DNA from: Lysinibacillus sp. FSL K6-0232
GTDB lineage: Bacteria > Bacillota > Bacilli > Bacillales_A > Planococcaceae
Length of the DNA stretch: 64,000 nucleotides
Assembly: GCF_038008325.1 (NCBI RefSeq)
Contig: NZ_JBBOYW010000001.1
Coordinates: 1,044,001-1,108,000, forward strand
Direction: 5' to 3'
Shown in pieces: positions 1 to 8,349 of this stretch; positions within the stretch are counted from its first letter, which is position 1, and every line of letters starts with the position of its first letter. A program made the position numbers and the translations under genes. The notes under the pieces were generated by a model. The model saw only the letters and a list, made by a program, of their open reading frames with translations, was not told the DNA's origin and did not search any database.

Positions 1-146
1 TATGCGTGATTCCAGCAGGTAATAATGTGACAAAGCAACAGTTACTTGATGCTGGTGCAACGGTTTTTGAATATAAAGGTGATGAAATTACTGTAAAGGG
101 AACAGGTGGACCAACATGTCTTACTTGTCCAGTAGTCAGAGCATAA
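1..146 (+). CDS. Guanidino-group hydrolase/amidinotransferase family protein, C-terminal end only
   Basis: The reading frame is open from the window edge to TAA at 144-146 and gives the last 47 residues of a protein. It ends GGPTCLTCPVVRA, which resembles the C-terminal catalytic-cysteine segment of arginine deiminases (GGP-C-s-P-l-R) and of DDAH (GG-l-S-C). Family membership, the guanidino-group modifying superfamily, is inferred from this tail and from the related gene 13 bases downstream. The substrate cannot be told from a fragment: arginine deiminase-like or a second DDAH-like enzyme are both possible. It is probably cotranscribed with the next gene. Confidence 0.6.
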   Translation, partial: CVIPAGNNVTKQQLLDAGATVFEYKGDEITVKGTGGPTCLTCPVVRA

Positions 147-159
147 AGGAGCAGAGAAT

Positions 160-921
160 ATGTTTAAAAATGTTATTGTAAAAAATCCAGGAAACAGCTT
201 TGTAAATGGCTTAACAACAAGTGATTTAGGAAAACCAATTTTAGAAAAATTATTTGAACAGCATGAAAAATATGTAGAGGCTTTAAAAAAATGCGGTGTT
301 GAGGTAACACAGCTACCAGCAAATGAAGCATTTCCCGATTCAACATTTGTAGAGGACACAGCTGTTTTAACACCTGAGTTTGCCATTATTTCAAATCCTG
401 GGGCAGAGGCTCGTAACCGTGAGATTGAGGATATTGAACCAGCTGTAAAGCAGTTTTACGATAAAATTTATTATATTAAAGGTTCTGGCACACTTGATGG
501 TGGAGATGTATTACAGGCTGAAAAGAAATTTTATGTAGGAATTTCAGATCGTACAAATGAGGAGGGCGCACAGCAATTTAAAGAAATTGTGGAACAAGAG
601 GGCTATGAGGCAACGGTTATTCCATTAAAAGAATTTTTCCATTTAAAAACAGGCATTGCCTATGTAGGGCAAAATCGTATGGTAGTGGCTGGTGAGTTTA
701 TTGATCATCCTGCATTTGAATCGTATGAGAAAATCATTATTCCAAAAGAGGATGAATACTCAGCAAATTGTATTCAAGTGAATGATTATGTGATTATTCC
801 AGCGGGCTATCCAGCAACAAATCGTAAATTACATGATTTAGGCTATCAAACAATTGAACTAGAGATGTCTGAATTTAGAAAGCATGATGGTGGCTTAAGC
901 TGTTTATCATTACGCTTTTAA
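160..921 (+). CDS. ddaH: N(G),N(G)-dimethylarginine dimethylaminohydrolase (DDAH)
   Basis: A 253-residue protein of typical DDAH length. DDAH converts methylated arginines to citrulline plus methylamine or dimethylamine through a covalent Cys intermediate. Visible residues: FVEDTA (about 63-68) and LDGGDV (112-117) of the substrate pocket, catalytic His161 in FFHLKTG, and catalytic Cys248 in the tail GGLSCLSLRF, a close match to known DDAH C-termini. The ATG follows AAAGGAG at good spacing. It lies 13 bases after another guanidino-hydrolase-like gene and before a permease and a RocB-like gene, which suggests arginine-derivative catabolism. Activity on plain arginine derivatives other than methylarginine cannot be excluded. 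Confidence 0.85.
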   Translation: MFKNVIVKNPGNSFVNGLTTSDLGKPILEKLFEQHEKYVEALKKCGVEVTQLPANEAFPDSTFVEDTAVLTPEFAIISNPGAEARNREIEDIEPAVKQFYDKIYYIKGSGTLDGGDVLQAEKKFYVGISDRTNEEGAQQFKEIVEQEGYEATVIPLKEFFHLKTGIAYVGQNRMVVAGEFIDHPAFESYEKIIIPKEDEYSANCIQVNDYVIIPAGYPATNRKLHDLGYQTIELEMSEFRKHDGGLSCLSLRF

Positions 922-932
922 ATAATTCGAAC

Positions 933-979
933 ATTACCCAATCAATTTAACAGCGCAAATTGATTGGGTAATTTCGTTC
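933..979 (+). terminator. Intrinsic terminator after ddaH
   Basis: A perfect 16-bp inverted repeat (arms 933-948 and 957-972, 8-base loop) is followed by a T-rich stretch (TTCGTTCTT). It should end transcripts of the two hydrolase genes before the permease gene. Confidence 0.8.
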
Positions 980-1025
980 TTAAAATATCAGAATATTTAC
1001 ATTATATAGAAAGTAGGGATGGATA

Positions 1026-2453
1026 TTGAATAAAGACGATCAATCTCATCATCAATTAAATCGTTCCATGAAGAGCCGTCACCTATTAATGCTTTCACTT
1101 GGAGGTGTTATTGGGACAGGGCTATTTTTAAATGTTGGCTATACCATTAATCAGGCAGGTCCAGGAGGCGCTTTGATTGGCTATTTATTTGGTGGCTTAA
1201 TTTTATTTATGGTTATGAACTGTCTTGGTGAATTAGCAGTATATATGCCTGTTACAGGCTCCTTCCAAACATATGCGACACGTTTTATTAGCCCTTCAGC
1301 AGGGTTTTCATTAGGGTGGATGTATTTTGTTGGATCGGCTGCTACAGCGGGCGTTGAATTTACAGCTGCGGGCATCTTAATGCAGCATTGGTTTCCAGAT
1401 ATACCAATTTGGATATGGTGTGCTGTTTTTATGGTGCTATTATTTGTGCTAAATGCTTTAACAACAAAAGGGTTTGCTGAAGCAGAATTTTGGTTTGCAA
1501 GCATTAAAGTGATTGCCGTGATTGCTTTTATTATTATTGGCGGTGCAGCAATTTTTGGCTTAATTCCATTAGCTGATCGTCCAACACCACATCTGACAAA
1601 TTTAGCACCTACTGGCTTATTCCCAGCAGGCATTGCCATTATTTTTGTCACAATGATGAATGTTATTTTTTCTTATCAAGGGTCAGAGCTTGTTGGAATT
1701 GCAGCAGGTGAAACGGAAAATCCCGAAAAAAATATTCCACGCGCTATACGGACAATTATTTTTAGAATTATCGTTTTCTATATTGCATCGATTATCGTGC
1801 TATCTGCGATTTTCCCAGCATCAGAGCTTGGCTTAATGGAAAGTCCTTTTGTAACGTTAATGAATTTAGCAGGTGTTCCTTATGCAGCAGGTATTATGAA
1901 CTTTGTTATATTGACAGCGATTTTATCGGTTGGTAATTCATGTCTATACGCATCGACACGTTTATTGTGGTCAATGTCACGAGAGGGTATGGCACCAAAA
2001 CTATTTGGACGTCTTACGAAAAATAAAGTGCCATTAAATGCATTAATCTTTACGATGCTTTTCTCATTACTATCATTACTAACAAGTGTTATGGAGGCGG
2101 ATGCAGTATTTGTTTTACTCATGTCTATAGCAGGAATATCCGTTACAATTTCATGGATGGGTATTTGCGCTTCTCAATTAATGTTCCGCTATCGTTATAT
2201 AAAGTCTGGTGGAGATATGAATGCTTTGAAGTTTAAAACACCACTGTTTCCGTTAATTCCAGTATTTTGTATACTGTTTTGTCTAGTAATTTTAGCGTTT
2301 TTAGCATTCGATCCAACACAACGAATTGGCTTGCTATATGGGATTGGCTTCTTTATTGCTTGTATGATTTTCTATCAACTAAAACTAAAAAAGACAGCTA
2401 TTATTCCAACGGATATAGAAGATAACAATAAAGAATCACTAGATATTCGTTAA
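1026..2453 (+). CDS. Amino acid permease, APC superfamily (RocE/RocC-like)
   Basis: A 475-residue polytopic membrane protein with about 12 hydrophobic segments. The N-terminus has the APC signature LSLGGVIGTGLFL (about 24-36), followed by the conserved GPGGA and ELAVYMPVTGSF of the AAT family (basic and neutral amino acid permeases). It should import an amino acid by proton symport. Arginine or a relative is inferred only from the neighbours (DDAH upstream, RocB-like peptidase downstream). The start is a TTG at 1026 after the purine-rich GTAGGGATG; no better start exists before the conserved region. Confidence 0.8.
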   Translation: MNKDDQSHHQLNRSMKSRHLLMLSLGGVIGTGLFLNVGYTINQAGPGGALIGYLFGGLILFMVMNCLGELAVYMPVTGSFQTYATRFISPSAGFSLGWMYFVGSAATAGVEFTAAGILMQHWFPDIPIWIWCAVFMVLLFVLNALTTKGFAEAEFWFASIKVIAVIAFIIIGGAAIFGLIPLADRPTPHLTNLAPTGLFPAGIAIIFVTMMNVIFSYQGSELVGIAAGETENPEKNIPRAIRTIIFRIIVFYIASIIVLSAIFPASELGLMESPFVTLMNLAGVPYAAGIMNFVILTAILSVGNSCLYASTRLLWSMSREGMAPKLFGRLTKNKVPLNALIFTMLFSLLSLLTSVMEADAVFVLLMSIAGISVTISWMGICASQLMFRYRYIKSGGDMNALKFKTPLFPLIPVFCILFCLVILAFLAFDPTQRIGLLYGIGFFIACMIFYQLKLKKTAIIPTDIEDNNKESLDIR

Positions 2454-2492
2454 AAGAGCGTCATACGAATTGGGTCTAAAGGAGAATTTTTT

Positions 2493-4097
2493 ATGAATAA
2501 TTATATGTGGGATACACCTGAGAAACTACGAGCACTATTATGTGAAATTGTCAGCTGGGAAAGTAGAACGTTGACTGAGGGTGAAACAGAATTTGCTTAC
2601 AAATTACAAAGCAAACTATTAACGATTCCATATTTTGAACAACATCCTGAGCTTATTGAATTGCATGATGCAGGTCTTGGTAGAAATGCTGTTACAGCGT
2701 TGTATAAGCATCCAACTGCAACTGAAACCGTTGTATTAATCAGTCACTTTGATACAGTGCATACGGAGGAGTATGGTGAACTAGAGCCATTAGCTTGTCA
2801 ACCAGAAGCGTTAACAAAAAAATTAATGGAGCCTAAATATAAAAAAGATTTACCAGAGGCAGCTAGAATTGATTTAGAATCAGGGAATTATTTATTTGGC
2901 CGTGGCACAATGGATATGAAAATGGGACTTGCCTTACATATGCAGCTCATTGAAAAAGCAAGCTTTGAGCAATGGCCGATTAATTTAATTTTAACGGCTG
3001 TTCCTGATGAGGAAGTAAACTCTGCGGGGATGCGAGCTGCTGTTGTAGAGCTTGTTCGAATTCGTGAACAGCACGGTTTAACATATAAACTATTTTTAAA
3101 TAGTGAGCCGTCTTTTTCACAAGGCCCGTCTGACATTAATGAATATATTTATTCAGGAACAATTGGCAAAATTATGCCTGCCGCTTTGTTTTATGGCAAA
3201 GAAACGCATGTTGGTGAACCATTGAAGGGGATGACTGCGAACTTTATTGCATCCTATATGACACAGCATATGGAATGGAACCCTCTTTTCCGTGAAACCG
3301 ATTTAGGAGAGAGCACACCACTGCCAGTATCGTTACAATTAAAAGATTTGAAAATGGAATATTCGACACAAACACCGTATCGTGCGGCTGCTCTTTATAA
3401 TGTGTTTTTGTTAAAGCGCACAGCCTCAGAGGTGATGGATATTTTTGAACAGGTGGCTGTAGAAGCGATGGCTGCCTGTAACCAACAATACCAACAAATT
3501 TGTATGCGAGAACAAGTACAGGGCGTTGGACAAGTAAAAGTATTACGTTATGAGGCACTGCTTGAGCATGCGATTGGCAAATTAGGTGTGGAAGAAGTAC
3601 ATGCTATCAAACAGCAAATCTTGCAGCATCGCACATGGGATGACCGTGAGAAATCAATTCGAATTGTTGATCAATTGATGATTCGCTGTCAGGAGCTAGC
3701 ACCGGCAACAGTGCTGTTATATGCACCGCCATATTATCCTGCGATTAATGCGTCCAATCATCCACTTGTGATAGAAGCGATTGATTTGATGAAGAAAACA
3801 GCACAAACATTTGATATTGAGGTAGAGCAAATTCATTATTTTAACGGTATTTGTGATTTAAGCTATGTCAACTATACAGATGAGTCCAATGAATGGCTCG
3901 CATTTGAGCGCAATACACCTGTATGGGGAGATACGTATAGCATTCCATTTAAAGAGATGGCTGCATTACAAGGCCCCGTTTTAAACGTTGGTCCTTTTGG
4001 TAAAGACGCCCATCAAAAAACAGAAAGGCTACATGTGGATAGTGCGTTTAAAGAAATGCCTGTGATGCTTGCTACACTTATTAAAAGCTTATTTTAA
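2493..4097 (+). CDS. rocB: M20-family metallopeptidase, RocB-like arginine utilisation protein
   Basis: A 534-residue protein of the M20 zinc peptidase family, close in layout to B. subtilis RocB, whose exact reaction is not established. Metal and catalytic motifs are intact: SHFDTVH (84-90, His85/Asp87), GRGTMDMKMG (136-145, Asp141) and PDEEVNSAG (171-179, Glu173/174). The ATG follows AAAGGAG at good spacing, 39 bases after the permease stop, so the two are likely one operon. The long insert between catalytic lobes is typical of RocB and longer than in ordinary M20 aminoacylases. The likely role is hydrolysis of an imported arginine-containing amide or peptide; this is inference from context. 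Confidence 0.8.
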   Translation: MNNYMWDTPEKLRALLCEIVSWESRTLTEGETEFAYKLQSKLLTIPYFEQHPELIELHDAGLGRNAVTALYKHPTATETVVLISHFDTVHTEEYGELEPLACQPEALTKKLMEPKYKKDLPEAARIDLESGNYLFGRGTMDMKMGLALHMQLIEKASFEQWPINLILTAVPDEEVNSAGMRAAVVELVRIREQHGLTYKLFLNSEPSFSQGPSDINEYIYSGTIGKIMPAALFYGKETHVGEPLKGMTANFIASYMTQHMEWNPLFRETDLGESTPLPVSLQLKDLKMEYSTQTPYRAAALYNVFLLKRTASEVMDIFEQVAVEAMAACNQQYQQICMREQVQGVGQVKVLRYEALLEHAIGKLGVEEVHAIKQQILQHRTWDDREKSIRIVDQLMIRCQELAPATVLLYAPPYYPAINASNHPLVIEAIDLMKKTAQTFDIEVEQIHYFNGICDLSYVNYTDESNEWLAFERNTPVWGDTYSIPFKEMAALQGPVLNVGPFGKDAHQKTERLHVDSAFKEMPVMLATLIKSLF

Positions 4098-4165
4098 TGG
4101 ACATAGCTTAAAAGCTGTATGTCATTAAAGAAAAAGACTACAGTGGAATTTTTCATCTCCACTTG

Positions 4166-4199
4166 AAGCTGATACTTTTTGAAGGTATCAGCTTTTTTA
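4166..4199 (+). terminator. Intrinsic terminator after rocB
   Basis: A 10-bp perfect stem, AAGCTGATAC / GTATCAGCTT (4166-4175 and 4185-4194), with a 9-base loop leads into a run of T (4192-4198). Confidence 0.85.
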
Positions 4200-4273
4200 G
4201 TTTTTCATTTACAAAAGGTTTGCTATATATTGTTAGAAAACGTTGCTATAAAGGGCTTTCCTCTGCCCTTAGG

Positions 4274-4303
4274 TTGCTTAAATTGTAACGACAGTGTTAC
4301 AAT
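4274..4303 (+). promoter_or_regulatory. Probable sigma-A promoter with overlapping inverted repeat upstream of yloU
   Basis: TTGCTT (4274-4279) and TACAAT (4298-4303) are 18 bases apart and lie 36 bases before the yloU start. The spacer and -10 contain the inverted repeat TTGTAAC-N6-GTTACAA (4283-4289 and 4296-4302), placed where a regulator could block the polymerase. Promoter and operator are read by eye. Confidence 0.5.
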
Positions 4304-4338
4304 ATAGTTTAGTCAAAAAGAGCCAAGGAGGCATTTCT

Positions 4339-4698
4339 ATGTCAATTGAATTAAACAATGAATTCGGCCAAATTGATATTGCAACAGATGTACTTGCACA
4401 AATTGCTGGTGGTGCTGCTGTAGAATGCTACGGAATTGTTGGCATGGCATCTAAACATCAAATTCGTGATGGTTTAACTGATATTTTACGTAAAGAAAAC
4501 TTCGCAAAAGGTATTGTAGTTCGACAACAAGACGACGGTTTACATATTGATATGTACATTATTGTGAGTTATGGAACAAAAATTTCAGAAGTTGCTTACC
4601 AAGTACAGTCCAAGGTGAAATACACAGTAGATAAAACATTAGGAATGAGCGTTACATCTGTCAATATCTTTGTGCAGGGCGTTCGTGTAGCGAATTAA
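4339..4698 (+). CDS. yloU: Asp23/Gls24 family envelope stress-response protein YloU
   Basis: A 119-residue protein of the Asp23/Gls24 (DUF322) family, starting MSIELNNEFGQIDIATDVLAQIAGGAA. Family members are small alkaline-shock or envelope-stress proteins; B. subtilis YloU is always next to fakA. The frame extends 15 codons further upstream, but ATG 4339 has a strong AAGGAGG at proper distance and matches the family N-terminus, whereas the longer start would overlap the promoter. It is followed 18 bases later by fakA, so the two are cotranscribed. Confidence 0.85.
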   Translation: MSIELNNEFGQIDIATDVLAQIAGGAAVECYGIVGMASKHQIRDGLTDILRKENFAKGIVVRQQDDGLHIDMYIIVSYGTKISEVAYQVQSKVKYTVDKTLGMSVTSVNIFVQGVRVAN

Positions 4699-4716
4699 GA
4701 GGAGGAACTAAATCGA

Positions 4717-6366
4717 ATGCAGTCTTTAGACGGTATAAAGTTTGCTGAAATGGTACAAATGGGTGCGCATCACCTCTACCAAAATGCAAATTATGTAGAT
4801 TCATTAAATGTTTTCCCAGTACCTGATGGTGATACAGGTACAAATATGAATTTATCAATGACATCTGGTGCAAAGGAAACAGAGCTTTTGGCCTCAGAGC
4901 ATATTGGTAAAACAGCACAAGCCTTATCTAAGGGGCTATTGATGGGTGCGCGTGGAAATTCAGGCGTTATTTTATCTCAATTATTCCGTGGCTTTGGAAA
5001 GTTTATTGAAAAAGAAGCAACAATTGATGCGAAAGGCTTGGCAGGAGCCTTCCAAGCAGGTGTTGATACAGCATACAAAGCTGTTATGAAGCCTGTAGAA
5101 GGAACGATTTTAACGGTAGCACGTGAAGCGGCTAAAAAAGGTGTAGAGGTGGCAGAAACTGAAACCGATATCATTGCCGTAATGGAAGCCTTTACAGCAG
5201 AAGCGAAGGCATCACTTGATCGTACACCTGACTTGCTACCAGTTCTAAAAGAGGTTGGTGTTGTGGATAGTGGCGGTCAGGGCTTACTATTTGTTTATGA
5301 AGGGTTTTTAGCTTCCTTAAAAGGCGAGGCTCTTCCTGAGAAAAATGATGCAACACTAGATGATCTAATCAATGCAGAGCATCATCGAGCACAGGATTTT
5401 ATGAACACGGCAGATATCGAATTTGGCTATTGTACAGAAATAATGGTGCGCTTAGAGGAAGGAAAAGAGCCTTTTGATGAGGAGCAATTCCGTAACGAAT
5501 TAAATCCTTTAGGTGACTCATTACTCGTTATTTCGGATGAAGAAATTGCTAAAGTGCATATCCACTCTGAGCAACCTGGCTCTGTTTTAACGATCGGACA
5601 AAAATATGGCAGTCTTATTAAGATAAAGATTGATAATATGCGCGAGCAGCATTCAGCAATTGTTGGTGATGAGCATAAAGCGCCAGCGCCTGCCAAAAAG
5701 GTAGAAAAACATCCATACGCGATTGTAACGATTGCTATGGGCGAGGGTGTAGCAGAATTATTGCGCTCTATCGGTGCTTCCTATGTCATTGAAGGCGGTC
5801 AAACAATGAATCCGTCTACAGAAGACATTGTCAAAGCAGTGCAAGAAATTGGTGCAGAAAAAGTATTAATTTTACCGAACAATAAAAATATAGTGATGGC
5901 GGCAGAGCAAGCTGTGGAACTTTTAGAAATAGAAGCAGCAGTAGTGCCTACGAAGACGATTCCTCAAGGGATGGCAGCAATTTTAGCGTTTAATCCAGAT
6001 GCAGCGGTGGAGCTTAACCAGCAAACGATGATAGAAGCATTTGCCAATGTTAAAACAGGTCAAGTAACATACGCTGTACGTGATACATCGATTGATGGAG
6101 TCGCCATTCATAAAGGTGACTTTATGGCATTAGCAGAAGGAAAAATTGTGCTATCTACACCGGCATTAAAGGATGCTGCTGAAAAGGTTATTGCCGATTT
6201 AGTAGATGAAGACGCAGAAATCGTTACCGTTATTTATGGTGAGGATACAACTGAGCAGGATGCTTCACAATTGGTTGAATGGATTGAAGGACATTATCCA
6301 GATGTAGAAGTTGAATTATTTAATGGCAAACAAGCATTGTATCCATATATCATTTCAGTAGAATAA
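4717..6366 (+). CDS. fakA: Fatty acid kinase catalytic subunit FakA (YloV)
   Basis: A 549-residue protein. The N-terminal DhaL/DAK-phosphatase-type kinase domain has FPVPDGDTGTNM (33-44), whose Asp residues bind Mg-ATP, and a glycine-rich loop GARGNSGVILSQ (about 73-84). The middle and C-terminal DegV-like region is the FakA/YloV layout. FakA phosphorylates exogenous fatty acids held by FakB (DegV) proteins, which links it to the PlsX phospholipid pathway downstream in this window. The ATG follows AGAGGAGGAA. No fakB partner is present in the window. Confidence 0.85.
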   Translation: MQSLDGIKFAEMVQMGAHHLYQNANYVDSLNVFPVPDGDTGTNMNLSMTSGAKETELLASEHIGKTAQALSKGLLMGARGNSGVILSQLFRGFGKFIEKEATIDAKGLAGAFQAGVDTAYKAVMKPVEGTILTVAREAAKKGVEVAETETDIIAVMEAFTAEAKASLDRTPDLLPVLKEVGVVDSGGQGLLFVYEGFLASLKGEALPEKNDATLDDLINAEHHRAQDFMNTADIEFGYCTEIMVRLEEGKEPFDEEQFRNELNPLGDSLLVISDEEIAKVHIHSEQPGSVLTIGQKYGSLIKIKIDNMREQHSAIVGDEHKAPAPAKKVEKHPYAIVTIAMGEGVAELLRSIGASYVIEGGQTMNPSTEDIVKAVQEIGAEKVLILPNNKNIVMAAEQAVELLEIEAAVVPTKTIPQGMAAILAFNPDAAVELNQQTMIEAFANVKTGQVTYAVRDTSIDGVAIHKGDFMALAEGKIVLSTPALKDAAEKVIADLVDEDAEIVTVIYGEDTTEQDASQLVEWIEGHYPDVEVELFNGKQALYPYIISVE

Positions 6367-6389
6367 TTACATGCAATTTTATTATTGAG

Positions 6390-6420
6390 AAAGCAGTGCA
6401 CGAGATGTGTACTGCTTTTG
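6390..6420 (+). terminator. Intrinsic terminator after fakA
   Basis: A 12-bp stem (6390-6401 with 6407-6418), one G-T wobble, 5-base loop GAGAT, followed by TTTTGTTTG. Confidence 0.8.
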
Positions 6421-6600
6421 TTTGTGTTAAAAAATTTTTAGATAACGACAGTGATGAATACCTGCGAAATAGGAGCGTACGCCTATAATGGATACAAAAT
6501 ATGGGAATATCAAAAATTTAAATAATTTGTATACTCGGGGTGGACAGGGAGATAAACCATATATAGGTTAATCATGGTAATGATAGTGATTTTCTGAAAG

Positions 6601-6630
6601 TTGATAAATTAAATGCTTTACTTTTATAGT
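6601..6630 (+). promoter_or_regulatory. Possible sigma-A promoter for sdaAB-sdaAA
   Basis: TTGATA (6601-6606) and TATAGT (6625-6630) with an 18-base spacer, 61 bases before the sdaAB start. The region is AT-rich, so a chance match is possible. Confidence 0.35.
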
Positions 6631-6691
6631 AAATATCAAGCATTATATAGTTAAAATATATATTCTATAAATAAAGCAGAGGGGTGTTTTT

Positions 6692-7354
6692 ATGAAGTTC
6701 ACTTCAGTATTTGATATTATTGGACCAGTTATGATTGGGCCTTCCTCCTCTCATACGGCAGGTGCTGCTCGAATTGGGCGTGTTGCACGAGATTTATTTG
6801 GAAGACAACCTAAATGGGCAAAAATTCATTTATATGGATCGTTTGCAGAAACGTATAGAGGGCATGGAACAGATGTTGCTATAATTGGTGGTTTGCTAGA
6901 TTATGATACGTATGATGAACGTATTAAAACAGCGTTTGAAGGTGCGGAAAAGGCAGGATTATCCTTTGAGTTTATTCCAGAGGAGGCGCACAAAGATCAT
7001 CCAAACACAACGCGTATTGTGATGGGCGATGATGAAGGGGAAATGAGCGTTGAAGGAATTTCGATTGGCGGAGGAAAAATCGAAATTAGCGAGGTCAATG
7101 GCTTTAAGCTACGTTTAACAGGTGGTATGCCAGCTATTCTTGTAGTCCACGATGACCGTGCAGGGTGTATTGCAAATGTAGCAAATTGCCTAGCCATGCA
7201 TAATGTCAATATCGGGCATATGGAAGTGTCACGTATAGAGCGTGGATTAACGGCTCTTATGGTGATTGAAGTTGATCAAAACATTGAGGATAAAGTGCTA
7301 CAGCAAATTTCACTAATACCATATATTACAAAAGTATCGAAAATTAATAATTAA
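6692..7354 (+). CDS. sdaAB: L-serine dehydratase, iron-sulfur-dependent, beta subunit
   Basis: A 220-residue protein. It starts with the serine dehydratase beta domain, with IGPVMIGPSSSHTAGAARIG (about 10-29), the substrate-binding SSSHT motif. A C-terminal ACT domain (about 147-220) starts PAILVVHDDRAGCIANVANC. With SdaAA it deaminates L-serine to pyruvate and ammonia. The ATG follows AGAGGGG. It is 14 bases before sdaAA, so the two subunits are cotranscribed, as in B. subtilis, where the pair also sits between yloV and recG. Confidence 0.92.
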   Translation: MKFTSVFDIIGPVMIGPSSSHTAGAARIGRVARDLFGRQPKWAKIHLYGSFAETYRGHGTDVAIIGGLLDYDTYDERIKTAFEGAEKAGLSFEFIPEEAHKDHPNTTRIVMGDDEGEMSVEGISIGGGKIEISEVNGFKLRLTGGMPAILVVHDDRAGCIANVANCLAMHNVNIGHMEVSRIERGLTALMVIEVDQNIEDKVLQQISLIPYITKVSKINN

Positions 7355-7368
7355 GGAGGTGCTTCACG

Positions 7369-8277
7369 ATGGACGTATTATTTCATAATGTTCGTGAGCT
7401 TGTAGAACGAGCAGAGCAAGAAGAAAAATTAATATCAGAAATTATGATTGAGCAGGAAATATTAATAACGGGCAGAACGCGTGAAGATGTTATTCAGCAA
7501 ATGGATCGCAACCTTACAGTAATGGAGGAGGCGGTTGAACGTGGCTTACAAGGTGTACAATCTGTTACAGGTTTAACAGGTGGGGATGCTGTGCTGCTAC
7601 AAAATTATATCGCACAGGGTCATTCACTGTCAGGCGATTTATTATTAGATGCCGTGAGTAAAGCGGTTGCTACAAATGAAGTAAATGCAGCGATGGGTAC
7701 AATTTGTGCTACACCGACAGCAGGTTCGGCGGGCGTTGTACCGGGAACACTTTTTGCAGTGAAAAATAAGCTTAACCCAACACGTGAGCAAATGATTCGT
7801 TATTTATTTACTTCAGGTGCATTTGGCTTTGTTGTGGCAAACAATGCTTCTATTTCAGGTGCAGCTGGTGGCTGTCAGGCTGAGGTTGGTTCAGCCGCTG
7901 GGATGGCAGCCGCAGCAATTGTGGAAATGGCAGGAGGTTCACCACAGCAATGTGCTGAAGCCTTTGCGATTACTTTAAAAAATATGCTTGGTCTTGTCTG
8001 TGATCCTGTTGCAGGTTTGGTGGAGGTGCCATGTGTCAAACGTAATGCAATGGGCGCTGCTAATTCACTGGTAGCAGCAGATATGGCGCTTGCAGGTGTA
8101 TCCAGCCGCATTCCATGTGATGAAGTAATTGGTGCAATGTATCGTATTGGACAATCAATGAGTCCGAACCTGAAAGAAACAGCGCGAGGCGGTCTAGCTG
8201 CAACTCCAACAGGAAAAGCTATTAGTAAAGCAATTCTTGAAAACGGTGGATTACAAAGTATTAAAGCTATGCAATAA
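7369..8277 (+). CDS. sdaAA: L-serine dehydratase, iron-sulfur-dependent, alpha subunit
   Basis: A 302-residue protein of normal length. Cysteines expected to hold the [4Fe-4S] cluster are seen in GGCQAEVGSAAGMA, GLVCDPVAGLVE and VPCVKRNA. The conserved TPTAGSAGVVPG lies near the middle. It forms the catalytic heterodimer with SdaAB. The ATG follows AAGGAGGTG at good spacing. A terminator starts 10 bases after the stop. Confidence 0.92.
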   Translation: MDVLFHNVRELVERAEQEEKLISEIMIEQEILITGRTREDVIQQMDRNLTVMEEAVERGLQGVQSVTGLTGGDAVLLQNYIAQGHSLSGDLLLDAVSKAVATNEVNAAMGTICATPTAGSAGVVPGTLFAVKNKLNPTREQMIRYLFTSGAFGFVVANNASISGAAGGCQAEVGSAAGMAAAAIVEMAGGSPQQCAEAFAITLKNMLGLVCDPVAGLVEVPCVKRNAMGAANSLVAADMALAGVSSRIPCDEVIGAMYRIGQSMSPNLKETARGGLAATPTGKAISKAILENGGLQSIKAMQ

Positions 8278-8287
8278 AGCTGATGAA

Positions 8288-8319
8288 ACATGCTATCTTA
8301 TATAGGTAGCATGTTTTTG
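8288..8319 (+). terminator. Intrinsic terminator after sdaAA
   Basis: A 10-bp stem (8288-8297 with 8305-8314, one wobble) followed by TTTTT. A TATAAT (8320-8325) touches its 3' end and may be the -10 of the next gene, although no good -35 is seen. Confidence 0.75.
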
Positions 8320-8349
8320 TATAATGATACAGGATGGAGCATTTTCAAT

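Larger units (their letters stand above)
6367..6691 (+). other. 325-base gap between fakA and sdaAB
   Basis: No convincing reading frame. It holds the fakA terminator (6390-6420), an 8-bp GC-rich palindrome GCGTACGC (6475-6482) within a slightly imperfect larger inverted repeat, followed directly by TATAAT (6484-6489) with no clear -35, and a possible sdaAB promoter at 6601-6630. I see no riboswitch that I can name. Confidence 0.5.

Noticed and set aside
6367..6691. A riboswitch or T-box before sdaAB
   Set aside because: No T-box sequence, no antiterminator pair and no known aptamer pattern could be recognised.
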